A stretch of 64,000 nt of DNA from the NCBI RefSeq assembly GCF_002019635.1, contig NZ_KV917371.1, forward strand, positions 2,790,001 to 2,854,000, given 5' to 3'. The notes beneath the pieces were generated by a model. That model saw nothing but the letters and a program-made list of their open reading frames with translations. It had not been told where the DNA came from and searched no databases. This DNA is from Metabacillus halosaccharovorans (GTDB lineage Bacteria; Bacillota; Bacilli; Bacillales; Bacillaceae). Positions 26,028-34,295 of this stretch are shown in pieces. Numbering within the stretch: position 1 is the first letter of the stretch; each line of letters opens with the position of its first letter. The translations under genes were made by a program, and so were the position numbers.

Positions 26028-27017
26028 TTAAGTTGTATCACCGCGAATCAATTCAACGTCAATAACAGTATTATTTACAAAATCCGGATTTTTATTTTCG
26101 ATCTGATCGATTAGTGCAGAACAAAGGGCTTTGCCAATGCGATCTAAAGGCTGTCTAACTGTTGTTAGTTTCGGATGCTGCATTAGACGTGTAAAACTAT
26201 GATAATCGTAGCCTATAATTTTTAGTTGTTCAGGTACTTTTATGCCATTTCTTGTAGCGTATACATAGAGGGTATATGCCATGATATCGTTGCTGCAAAA
26301 AACACCATCATAATTTCCTAACTGTGGTGATATTACTTGTTCGATAAAATCCCAATTATCCTGAAATGCAGCTTTGATATGAGCGCCTTCAATGATAGAG
26401 AATTGAATATTGTTTTTCATGCATGTCAATTGAAAAGCATCACTTCTTCTATTTGGCAACAAGTCATATTTCAGCGGACCTGAAATGTGAAGCAGGTTTC
26501 TGCATCCGTTTTCAATTAAGTGTTTAGTCGCGATTTCTCCACCTTTGTAATTATCACCTGCAACATAGGAAATGGAAGATGAAATAATTCGATCAAATGA
26601 AACGATTGGCATAGATACTTTCAAATAAGATTCAATTTCTAGAGAATGGCTGCACATGATAATGCCATCAACCCTGTTTTGTCTTAGCATACTAATATAA
26701 TTTGCTTCTTTATCTGAATCTTGTAGAGAGTTGCAAACAAGAATTTTGTAATTTCTTTCATTGGCGTACGCTTCAATCCAATTAATTAATTCTGAAAATA
26801 ATGGATGACTTAGATCTGGTACAATGACGCCGATTAAATAAGATTGATTTTTTAATAGTGCCCGAGCTATTTGATTTGGATGGTAATCTAATTGTTCCAT
26901 CGCTTTTTCAACCTTCTGACGAGTCTCGCTCCCGATATATCCTCTGCTATTTAGTACTCGTGAGACGGTTGTAATTGAAACCCCAGCCAACTCTGCTACA
27001 TCTTTGATGCTTGCCAT
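26028..27017 (-). CDS. LacI family transcriptional regulator of the fructan/sucrose operon
   Basis: A 329-aa repressor. The N-terminal LacI helix-turn-helix is textbook (SIKDVAELAGVSITTVSRVLN, residues 3-23), with a hinge helix ending NQIARALL, then a periplasmic-binding-protein-like effector domain (IGVIVPDLSHPLFSELI). It is divergent from the ABC importer and GH32 operon and so is the prime candidate for its repressor. Two copies of an ATGAAAACGNTTGACACA element overlap the two divergent -35 boxes. The inducer is probably sucrose or a fructo-oligosaccharide, from context only. Confidence 0.88.
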   Translation of the reverse strand: MASIKDVAELAGVSITTVSRVLNSRGYIGSETRQKVEKAMEQLDYHPNQIARALLKNQSYLIGVIVPDLSHPLFSELINWIEAYANERNYKILVCNSLQDSDKEANYISMLRQNRVDGIIMCSHSLEIESYLKVSMPIVSFDRIISSSISYVAGDNYKGGEIATKHLIENGCRNLLHISGPLKYDLLPNRRSDAFQLTCMKNNIQFSIIEGAHIKAAFQDNWDFIEQVISPQLGNYDGVFCSNDIMAYTLYVYATRNGIKVPEQLKIIGYDYHSFTRLMQHPKLTTVRQPLDRIGKALCSALIDQIENKNPDFVNNTVIDVELIRGDTT

Positions 27018-27090
27018 CTTTATAAACCCCTTTAAAATGAAATCCCTACTTTATTTATATCGAATCTTCTGTAACTTGTAAATGTAAATT

Positions 27091-27104
27091 AGAAAGCGAT
27101 TTCA
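27091..27104 (-). promoter_or_regulatory. Candidate CcpA cre site in the regulator leader
   Basis: Minus-strand TGAAATCGCTTTCT matches TGWAANCGNTNWCA at 13 of 14 positions. It lies roughly 30 bp downstream of the predicted lacI transcript start, where CcpA acts as a roadblock. Confidence 0.6.
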
Positions 27105-27136
27105 AAAATGTTTTTTACTAAAGGATAGTTATTGGA

Positions 27137-27176
27137 AAAATATCATATAGAAAGAAAATGTGTCAATCGTTTTCAT
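27137..27176 (-). promoter_or_regulatory. Promoter of the lacI-type regulator with embedded operator
   Basis: Minus-strand ATGAAAACGATTGACACA (27176-27159) contains the -35 TTGACA (27166-27161). TATTTT follows after 18 nt at 27142-27137. The same 18-mer, differing in one base, overlaps the -35 of the divergent operon. Confidence 0.6.
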
Positions 27177-27271
27177 ATATTATAGGAAATTTAGAGTTGA
27201 ATGGTTAAAGTGAGGATTAGATATATGAGAGGTGGAGAGGTTTATTGAGAAAAGATTTTGAAAAAATCTTT

Positions 27272-27310
27272 ATGAAAACGTTTGACACAATTATAGGTAG
27301 GTAGTACAAT
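27272..27310 (+). promoter_or_regulatory. Promoter of the fructan/sucrose operon with embedded operator
   Basis: ATGAAAACGTTTGACACA (27272-27289) contains the -35 TTGACA (27282-27287). After 17 nt comes TACAAT (27305-27310). The core AAACGTTT is a perfect palindrome of LacI-family type centred on CG, so repressor binding would block RNA polymerase. Confidence 0.7.
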
Positions 27311-27329
27311 GACTTCTGTAAGCATTTAC

Positions 27330-27343
27330 ATTAAACGCTTTCT
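27330..27343 (+). promoter_or_regulatory. Candidate CcpA cre site downstream of the fructan promoter
   Basis: ATTAAACGCTTTCT matches the cre consensus at 11 of 14 positions, including the CG core and flanking bases. It begins about 13 bp behind the predicted transcript start. Confidence 0.5.
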
Positions 27344-27489
27344 GAAATTGATAGAAAAAAAGACTAACAGAAGAAAATAACATGTATATAAATGAGCCAA
27401 ATGCTGCAAGTTATTATTATTACAACATTTTTCATCAGTTTAGGCAAGCGATTGCATCAAATTTTAACTACTTTATAGGAGTGAACAGG

Positions 27490-28785
27490 ATGAAGAGTAA
27501 AAAGTTATATTCTAAATTAGTTTCAACTTTAGCGGTATCTGGACTACTTTTGGCTGGTTGTGGATCTGGTGGAGATGCTGGTAACGGAGCGGCTTCAGAG
27601 GATCAAATCACAATTGATATTTTTCAAGGGAAAGTTGAGTTTAATGATCAATTCAATGCATTAGCAGAGAAGTATGAAGAAGAAAATCCTGGCGTAAACA
27701 TTAACATCACAAGCGTTGGTGGTGGAACAGATTATATTAGTTCATTAAAATCTCAGTTTTCATCTGGTGAAGAACCAGAAATCTTCAGTATAGCCGGTCC
27801 TTCTGAGGCAGATCAATTTAAAGAGTATCTAACTGATTTATCAGATACAAAATCGGCTGAAGCTGCTCTTGAAGGTACCTTAACTGCCGTAACTGAAGGT
27901 GAGAAAGTATTAGGATTACCATTTAACCAAGAGGGTTATGGCCTTATCTATAACAAAGCAATGTTTGAAAAAGCGGGAATTAATCCGGAAGAAATTTTAA
28001 CATATGACGATTTAGAAAAAGCAGTAAAAACATTAGATAGCAAAAAGGGAGATTTAGGTATTGAAGCTGTATTTGCATTACCAGCTAAAGAAAAGTGGGT
28101 AGTTGGTAACCACCTTGCGAATGTATACTTCGCTCCGGAATTTAATCATGACGTTTTAGAAGCATTCAATGCTGAAACAGTAGGGTTTGAAAAAGGCTCT
28201 GAAATGCAAAAAATGCTTGATTTACAGAACAAATACTCTGTTCAGCCTTCATTAAGTCTTGATTATTCACAACAAGTTGAAGAGTACTTCTCTTTAGAGC
28301 AAGTGGCAATTATTCAACAAGGAAACTGGATCTATCCATCAGTTTACGAAATGGATTCTGAATTTGCAGAGAACAATGTCGGCATTTTACCAATCCCGGT
28401 TGAAGGATTTGAAGGCAGCCTTCCAGTAGGTATTCCTAACTATTGGGCTGTAAATAGCAAAAGTGATGAAAAAACGGTACAAGCTTCTAAAGATTTCTTA
28501 GATTGGTTGTACACATCTGACACTGGTAAAGAAGCAGTATTGAACGACTTTAAATTTATCCCTGCATATGAAGGGTATGATACATCAAAAATTTCAGACC
28601 CTATTTCAAAAGAGATTTATGAGTATGCATCAGCAGGAAAAACAATTGGATGGGTTTTCCTAGGCTACCCTAGTGCTTGGGGAGATGATCTTGGAGCTAA
28701 CATGCAAAAATACCTTAGTGATGAAATGACTTGGGAAGAACTTGAAGCAGATTCAATTAAGAAATGGGAAGAAAAACGAAAATAA
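27490..28785 (+). CDS. ABC importer solute-binding lipoprotein, fructan/sucrose-type
   Basis: A 431-aa family 1 extracellular solute-binding protein. The signal peptide ends in a lipobox LLLAGC (Cys24), so it is anchored to the outer face of the membrane. The mature part starts with a Gly/Ser/Ala linker and then binding-protein folds (ITIDIFQGKVEFNDQ; GLPFNQEGYGLIYNKAMFEKAG). ATG 27490 is chosen because it follows AGGAG and begins a proper signal peptide; an in-frame ATG at 27382 adds a Tyr-rich stretch without a site. Two permeases follow, and no ATPase is encoded here, so a shared MsmX/MsmK-type ATPase is likely. Confidence 0.88.
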   Translation: MKSKKLYSKLVSTLAVSGLLLAGCGSGGDAGNGAASEDQITIDIFQGKVEFNDQFNALAEKYEEENPGVNINITSVGGGTDYISSLKSQFSSGEEPEIFSIAGPSEADQFKEYLTDLSDTKSAEAALEGTLTAVTEGEKVLGLPFNQEGYGLIYNKAMFEKAGINPEEILTYDDLEKAVKTLDSKKGDLGIEAVFALPAKEKWVVGNHLANVYFAPEFNHDVLEAFNAETVGFEKGSEMQKMLDLQNKYSVQPSLSLDYSQQVEEYFSLEQVAIIQQGNWIYPSVYEMDSEFAENNVGILPIPVEGFEGSLPVGIPNYWAVNSKSDEKTVQASKDFLDWLYTSDTGKEAVLNDFKFIPAYEGYDTSKISDPISKEIYEYASAGKTIGWVFLGYPSAWGDDLGANMQKYLSDEMTWEELEADSIKKWEEKRK

Positions 28786-28796
28786 TAAAAGCTAAA

Positions 28797-28836
28797 AGCA
28801 GCTAGCGAAGCGTGTGAAAGCTTTGTTAGCTGTTAT
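28797..28836 (+). terminator. Stem-loop between binding-protein and permease genes
   Basis: AGCAGCTAGCGAAGC can fold onto GCTTTGTTAGCTGTT around a short loop. It lacks a proper T-run, so it is more likely an mRNA-stabilising or partially terminating hairpin, giving more binding protein than permease. Confidence 0.5.
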
Positions 28837-28936
28837 TTCAAATAGTAGATATCCGTTTATTATTTAGGTTTTAAAAATCCCTGAGAAGCTATCTTGTAGT
28901 GAAGTCTTATGTAGAAACAATTTTGGAGGGATTAGC

Positions 28937-29797
28937 ATGCGAAATCGAGATTTATCATTCTGGTTATTTTTGTCACCGGTATTACTAGGTTTAGGGCTGG
29001 TTGTCATTGTGCCATTACTAATTGGAATTTACTATTCTTTTACAGACTGGAATGGACTAAATGCATCTCAGTTTTTAGGGTTTGAAAACTACATTAGAGT
29101 ATTCCAGGATGATAGTTTTCGGTCAGCCTTATGGTTTACTATTAAGTTTTCAGTTGTAACCGTTATATTGTTAAATGCATTAGGTTTAGGTCTAGCGATA
29201 TTAGTTACGAGAAATATAAAATCAAATAATTTCTTGCGTACAGTGTTCTTTATGCCTAACTTAATCGGTGGGTTAATTCTTGGATTCATTTGGCAGTTTA
29301 TTTTTATTAGTGTGTTTGATGACATCGGGAAAGCCCTTGGAATTGAAGCATTAAGTGGATGGCTGTCTACAACAAATACAGGTTTCTGGGGATTGGTTAT
29401 TTTAACATGCTGGCAAATGGCCGGTTATATCATGATAATTTATATCGCCTATTTAGAAAGTATTCCACATGATTTAATTGAAGCAGCGCAAATTGATGGA
29501 GCGAACAGTTTCCAACGATTTAAAAACATCACGTTCCCGCTTGTTGCACCTGCTTTTACGGTTAGTATGTTTTTAACATTATCAAACTCATTTAAGATTT
29601 ATGATCAGAACTTATCACTAACAAATGGTGGTCCGTTTGATTCAACGCAAATGGTAGCGATGGATATCGTAAAGACGGCTTTTACTAGTAATGAGATGGC
29701 TTTAGGTCAAGCAAAGGCTGTTGTGTTCTTTATTATTGTTGCATTAATTGCTATTACACAGGTTTATTACAACAAGAAACGGGAGGTTGACATGTAA
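28937..29797 (+). CDS. Sugar ABC transporter permease (MalF/UgpA type)
   Basis: A 286-aa inner-membrane permease with six helices. The EAA loop that contacts the ATPase is visible as LIEAAQIDGANSFQRFKNITFPLV. It follows the binding-protein gene and overlaps the next permease by one base. The two form the channel heterodimer. The substrate, a fructo-oligosaccharide or sucrose, is inferred from the GH32 enzyme downstream. RBS TTGGAGGG precedes the ATG. Confidence 0.9.
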   Translation: MRNRDLSFWLFLSPVLLGLGLVVIVPLLIGIYYSFTDWNGLNASQFLGFENYIRVFQDDSFRSALWFTIKFSVVTVILLNALGLGLAILVTRNIKSNNFLRTVFFMPNLIGGLILGFIWQFIFISVFDDIGKALGIEALSGWLSTTNTGFWGLVILTCWQMAGYIMIIYIAYLESIPHDLIEAAQIDGANSFQRFKNITFPLVAPAFTVSMFLTLSNSFKIYDQNLSLTNGGPFDSTQMVAMDIVKTAFTSNEMALGQAKAVVFFIIVALIAITQVYYNKKREVDM

Positions 29798-30615
29798 TGA
29801 AGAGCAATAAACGTAATTTATTTTTAATTGAAATATTTGGTCTCTTGCTCGGACTACTATGGCTCTCACCGTTTTACTTAATGCTTGTTAATGCCTTTAA
29901 AACGAAGAAAGAAATCTTTATGAGTGTTCTTAGTTTCCCTGAAGCATTAGCAACAGAAAACTTTGTTCGTGCATTTGATGATTTGGATTTTGTTAACTCA
30001 CTTGTGAACTCTTTGATCATTTCGGTTTGTAGTATAGCTGTAATTGTCATTTTCTCTTCAATGGCAGGATATGCTTTAGCACGTAATAAAAGTAAGCTTA
30101 GTTCAGCCCTGCTATTAGTGTTTGTTGCTGCGATGCTTATTCCGTTCCAATCTGTCATGATCCCGCTTGTTTCACTATTCGGTAGTGCGAATATGTTAAA
30201 TCAAGCCGGCCTTATCTTTATGTATTTGGGCTTTGGGTGCAGTTTATCAATTTTCCTATACCACGGAGCAATGACAGGGATCTCAAAATCTCTTGATGAA
30301 GCTGCTATCGTGGATGGAGCAAATAAGTTTCAAGTTTTTTGGTTTATTATTTTCCCATTGCTAAAACCAATCTCAGTTACTGTTGCAATCCTTAATGTCA
30401 TTTGGATTTGGAATGATTACTTATTACCATCGTTAATTTTAGGTGAATCAAGTGCTACGATTCCTTTAAAAATGTTCTTTTTCTTTGGACAGTATACAAA
30501 ACAATGGCATTTGGCTTTAGCTGGTTTAACATTGGCGATTATTCCGGTTATTATCGGTTACTTCTTTGCACAAAAGCAAATTATTAAAGGTGTGGCAGAA
30601 GGGGCTGTTAAGTAG
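29797..30615 (+). CDS. Sugar ABC transporter permease (MalG/UgpE type)
   Basis: A 272-aa permease with six predicted helices and the EAA loop SLDEAAIVDGANKFQVFWFIIFPLLKP. It is the partner of the preceding MalF-type permease and its start overlaps that gene's stop. There is no ATPase in the cluster, as is usual in Bacillus oligosaccharide importers energised by MsmX. Confidence 0.9.
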   Translation: MKSNKRNLFLIEIFGLLLGLLWLSPFYLMLVNAFKTKKEIFMSVLSFPEALATENFVRAFDDLDFVNSLVNSLIISVCSIAVIVIFSSMAGYALARNKSKLSSALLLVFVAAMLIPFQSVMIPLVSLFGSANMLNQAGLIFMYLGFGCSLSIFLYHGAMTGISKSLDEAAIVDGANKFQVFWFIIFPLLKPISVTVAILNVIWIWNDYLLPSLILGESSATIPLKMFFFFGQYTKQWHLALAGLTLAIIPVIIGYFFAQKQIIKGVAEGAVK

Positions 30616-30725
30616 TAGTAATGAAATGATGTTTTAGTTGATTACATGGTTTACATCCTTTAAGTGCTAAAGAATGGTACTAGGAGTTTGTAAACCTGTA
30701 TATCTTTTTCTTGGGGGTGAATCAA

Positions 30726-31415
30726 TTGAGAGAATCCGGAATTGTGGGTGGTCTTCATTATCTTAGTGTATGGATCATGAGGCTGGGAATGATAAATATC
30801 TTATGGTTTCTAAGTAATCTCCCAATCATGATCATTAGCTTTATTCTACTATTTGCAGAAGATATGGGTGTTGTTCTGGTCTTATGTTTACTTCTATTTA
30901 TACTCGCTCCGATTATGTTATTCCCTTCAACAGCTGCACTTTTTTCTTCCGTTAGAGAGTGGCTGGTCATGAAAGAAGATCAACCTCCCTTATTTAGTGG
31001 TTTTATAAGATTTTACAAAGAGAATTATAAGAAAAGCTTTGCGGCAGGATGTATCATGTCTTTACTCTGGATGATATGGTTGGTCGATTATTATTATTTC
31101 AGTCAAAAAAATGTCATTCTGTTCATGGTATTTCTTATGATGGGAATCATGTTGTTTGTTGTAACGATTAACTTTTTCTCTGTGAATGCTCACTATAATA
31201 TGACTGTACTAGGTACATTAAAAAATGCCCTTATTTTAACTGTAGGAAGGCCTATTTTAACGATTATTATTGTGTTAAGCAGTTTGTTAATTGGATATAC
31301 AAGTTTAGTGAAGGTGCCTCCCTTAATTCCTTTCTTTTCGATGTCTCTCATTGCATTTATCTCTTTTTCTTCCTTCTATAGTTACTATTTGAAGGTCAAG
31401 CAAGCATTAAAGTAA
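30726..31415 (+). CDS. DUF624/YesL family membrane protein
   Basis: A 229-aa membrane protein with five or six helices. It belongs to the YesL (DUF624) family, often encoded in Bacillus operons with oligosaccharide ABC importers and glycosidases. Family hints are the N-terminal LMINILWFLSNLPI-like segment (GMINILWFLSNLPIMII) and FPSTAALFSSVREW. TTG 30726 is chosen because GGGGGTGA is 6-8 nt upstream; an in-frame TTG at 30711 overlaps that site. Its function in uptake is unknown. Confidence 0.8.
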   Translation: MRESGIVGGLHYLSVWIMRLGMINILWFLSNLPIMIISFILLFAEDMGVVLVLCLLLFILAPIMLFPSTAALFSSVREWLVMKEDQPPLFSGFIRFYKENYKKSFAAGCIMSLLWMIWLVDYYYFSQKNVILFMVFLMMGIMLFVVTINFFSVNAHYNMTVLGTLKNALILTVGRPILTIIIVLSSLLIGYTSLVKVPPLIPFFSMSLIAFISFSSFYSYYLKVKQALK

Positions 31416-31444
31416 AAGGTCATATTAATGGGGGATTGTGAATA

Positions 31445-32929
31445 ATGAACAAGCACCAAGAAATGATAGAGAAAGCTCATGAAGAACTGAACAAGTATAA
31501 GAAAAGTGTGTCTGATCATGAGTGGAGTTTGCAATATCATGTTATGCCTCAAGCAAACTGGATGAATGATCCAAATGGATTTTCAATGTTTAATGGGGAG
31601 TACCATTTGTTTTATCAGCATCACCCATATTCACCAAAATGGGGTCCGATGTACTGGGGACATGTTAAAAGCAAGGATTTGGTTCATTGGGAACACCTCC
31701 CGATCGCTTTAGCTCCAAGTGAGCCGTATGATATTGATGGGTGTTTTTCAGGGAGTGCGATTGAAAAAGATGGAAAATTATATTTGTTTTATACAGGTAA
31801 TAGGTGGACGGGCCCAGACCAGGACAAGGATTTGAAACAAGTCCAATGTCTGGCTGTTAGTGACGATGGTATTCATTTTGAAAAAATAGCGGAAAATCCT
31901 GTGATAGAAGAAGCACCTTCTGGTGATATACATCCATTTCATTTTAGAGATCCAAAGGTTTGGAAAGAAGGAGACTATTACTACTGTGTGTTAGGTTCAC
32001 AAACAAAGGAGCGAATTGGGCAGGCATTGCTTTATCGTTCTCCAGATTTATTAAAATGGGAATTTGTTAATGTGATGGCAAGAGGAACTGAAAATATGGG
32101 CTATATGTGGGAGTGTCCTGATTTGTTTTCTCTATCTGGACAGGATGTGTTAGTCATGTCACCACAGGGAGTGAAACCCGAGGGGGATTTATATCATAAT
32201 TTGCATCAATCGGTTTATGTGTTGGGGAATTTGGAATTGCAACAGGGTAAGTTCCAATTTGATCAGTTTCAGCTCTTAGACTACGGGTTTGATTTTTATG
32301 CACCACAGACAACTGTAGATCATCTTGGAAGAAGGATTTTAGTAGGTTGGATGGCAATGTGGGAAAGTGAGATGCCGGAACAAGAGCATGATTGGGCAGG
32401 AGCTATTACGATCCCACGTATCATGTCTATCGAAGAACATCGTGTGAAATGTGTTCCTGCTCCGGAAATGGAAACTCTGCGTTTTAATCAGGTTTCATAT
32501 TCTAACGTGTTAATGAATGGAAGCAGAAATTTTGAAGGTGTTAATGGAGATTGCGTAGAGTTGAATGTCTTACTTGATATGAAGCAAGCATCAAAATTCG
32601 GGATCAATCTTCGTATGGACGCAGCACGTACCGAAAAAACAGAGTTAACGTTTGACTGTCAAAATCAAAAATTGACTCTTAATCGTGATCACTCTGGAAA
32701 AGGACCTGGTGGTGAACGAAAAGCACCAGTTGAACTAAATAAGGGTAAATTACAGCTTACATTGTTTTTGGATAAATCATCATTAGAGATCTTTATCCAA
32801 AATGGTGAGAAAGTAATGACGGCAAGAATTTATCCTAGTGAACATTCAAAGGGAATTGAATTTTTTTCAGACGGAGAAGTCGAACTTCTAAAGCTTGATA
32901 AATGGTCGTTAAAAAGAAGTATTTTCTGA
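31445..32929 (+). CDS. GH32 beta-fructofuranosidase / sucrose(-6-phosphate) hydrolase
   Basis: A 494-aa intracellular family 32 glycoside hydrolase without a signal peptide. The nucleophile Asp42 lies in NWMNDPNG. FRDPKVW supplies the transition-state stabiliser and MWECPDLF the acid/base Glu. A C-terminal beta-sandwich runs from about residue 350. It cleaves terminal fructose from sucrose or short fructans brought in by the ABC importer of the same operon. No PTS is encoded nearby, which favours unphosphorylated substrates over sucrose-6-phosphate. It is followed after 31 bp by a LacI-type regulator. Confidence 0.92.
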   Translation: MNKHQEMIEKAHEELNKYKKSVSDHEWSLQYHVMPQANWMNDPNGFSMFNGEYHLFYQHHPYSPKWGPMYWGHVKSKDLVHWEHLPIALAPSEPYDIDGCFSGSAIEKDGKLYLFYTGNRWTGPDQDKDLKQVQCLAVSDDGIHFEKIAENPVIEEAPSGDIHPFHFRDPKVWKEGDYYYCVLGSQTKERIGQALLYRSPDLLKWEFVNVMARGTENMGYMWECPDLFSLSGQDVLVMSPQGVKPEGDLYHNLHQSVYVLGNLELQQGKFQFDQFQLLDYGFDFYAPQTTVDHLGRRILVGWMAMWESEMPEQEHDWAGAITIPRIMSIEEHRVKCVPAPEMETLRFNQVSYSNVLMNGSRNFEGVNGDCVELNVLLDMKQASKFGINLRMDAARTEKTELTFDCQNQKLTLNRDHSGKGPGGERKAPVELNKGKLQLTLFLDKSSLEIFIQNGEKVMTARIYPSEHSKGIEFFSDGEVELLKLDKWSLKRSIF

Positions 32930-32960
32930 TTCTTATACTTTTTGGAAAGGAGGTTTTGAT

Positions 32961-33992
32961 ATGGTTACGATTAAAGATGTGGCAAAGTTGGCAAATGTCG
33001 CACCATCTACTGTTTCAAGGGTGATTGCGAATAATCCAAGAATTAGTGAAAAAACAAAAAGACGCGTTCGGGAAGTCATGGAGGAAGTAGGGTATCACCC
33101 TAATTTTCAGGCGAGAAACTTAGCATCAAAGAGCTCGAAATCGATAGGAGTCATTATGCCTAATTCTACATATCATGCCTTTCAAAACCCATTTTTCCCG
33201 GAGGTTTTAAGAGGGATCAGTATGAATGCTCACGAAAACCTATTCGGCATATATCTATCCACAGGTTCTACCGAAGAGGAGATTCATGAAGAAATTGTTT
33301 CGATGGTCCAAGGGAGACGAGTAGATGGGATCGTCATGTTGTATTCAAGAGTGAATGATCAATCAATGAGATACTTACATGAGTGTCAATTTCCATTTAC
33401 TGTTGTTGGAAGACCTTATGAAAATGAGGATAGAGTGACATTTGTGGATAATGACAATATTTATATAACAAAGCAAGTGACAAATTATCTTATTCATTTA
33501 GGACATCGGGATGTAGCGATTATTGGGGGCAGTAAAGACTTTGTTGTTACTCTTGACCGCATTAATGGATATAAAAAAGCGTTAGAAGAAGCAGGTATTT
33601 CCTTTCGCTCTGAATATATTGTGCATGAAGATTCAACAAAAAATAGTATTAAAACAGCTGTTACATCGCTAATGGCGCTGCCATCGCCTCCAACTGGAAT
33701 TGTAACAATGGATGATATGGTTGCATATGAGGCTACTAGTCATTTAGAAAAGCTTGGTCTGCTTGTTCCTAATGATATCTCAATTGTTGGGTTTAACAAT
33801 TTAATGTTATCAGAGCATTCGAAACCGCCGCTAACGTCTGTTGATACATCTACTTATGAGCTGGGATACCATGCAGCAAATTGCTTAATTGAAAAAATTA
33901 AGGAACCAAGCATGCTGGCCAAAAGAATCACGATCCCAACTAAGTTTATTGAACGAAAATCTTGTGCGCAAAGAGGAACTCATAATATCTAA
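32961..33992 (+). CDS. LacI family regulator (MalR-like)
   Basis: A 343-aa repressor with helix-turn-helix TIKDVAKLANVAPSTVSRVI (residues 3-22) and a hinge ending NFQARNLASKSS, then an effector domain (IGVIMPNSTYHAFQNPFFPEVLRGI). The effector domain looks like MalR/MdxR regulators that respond to maltose-type sugars, and the next gene is a GH13 alpha-glucosidase. It lies 31 bp behind the GH32 gene, so it is probably also transcribed with the fructan operon. It may link the two sugar modules. No operator for it was identified. Confidence 0.82.
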   Translation: MVTIKDVAKLANVAPSTVSRVIANNPRISEKTKRRVREVMEEVGYHPNFQARNLASKSSKSIGVIMPNSTYHAFQNPFFPEVLRGISMNAHENLFGIYLSTGSTEEEIHEEIVSMVQGRRVDGIVMLYSRVNDQSMRYLHECQFPFTVVGRPYENEDRVTFVDNDNIYITKQVTNYLIHLGHRDVAIIGGSKDFVVTLDRINGYKKALEEAGISFRSEYIVHEDSTKNSIKTAVTSLMALPSPPTGIVTMDDMVAYEATSHLEKLGLLVPNDISIVGFNNLMLSEHSKPPLTSVDTSTYELGYHAANCLIEKIKEPSMLAKRITIPTKFIERKSCAQRGTHNI

Positions 33993-34056
33993 ATTTTTAT
34001 CTTGGTTGGTTTCGGGAAGATTATTGCACATGAGTAATATTATTACTCTATAGTGA

Positions 34057-34181
34057 AATGGAGCGGAAGACACTTGACTCCTGCGGGAAGTAGAGGAAAG
34101 GCTGAGACCCCGCAGGCGAAGCTGAGGAGACTCAGCTTCCTCCCCGGCGAATCTTGTGTCTGAAGCGCAATGGAACGAACT
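34057..34181. repeat. Bacillus-type intergenic repeat with nested inverted repeats
   Basis: A GC-rich block starting GGAGCGGAAGACACTTGACT and ending TGAAGCGCAATGGAACGA. It contains GAAGCTGAG/CTCAGCTTC (34118-34126, 34131-34139), CCTGCGGG/CCCGCAGG and GACAC/GTGTC arms. This is a form of an interspersed sequence I recognise from many Bacillus genomes. It fills the gap between the regulator and the GH13 gene. Apart from it, nothing is seen between 33993 and 34295. Confidence 0.7.
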
Positions 34182-34295
34182 AAATTTTCAACTTTAATAG
34201 ATTAAATAATAACAATGTATGCAAAGATAACTTTAATTTTTAAGTGATAATATTGAAATTTTATATATAAATTTGAAAAAGAGAGGTCAATCATC

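Noticed and set aside
27382-27489. Earlier start for the fructan binding protein
   Set aside because: It would put 36 residues in front of a proper lipoprotein signal peptide and lacks a Shine-Dalgarno.
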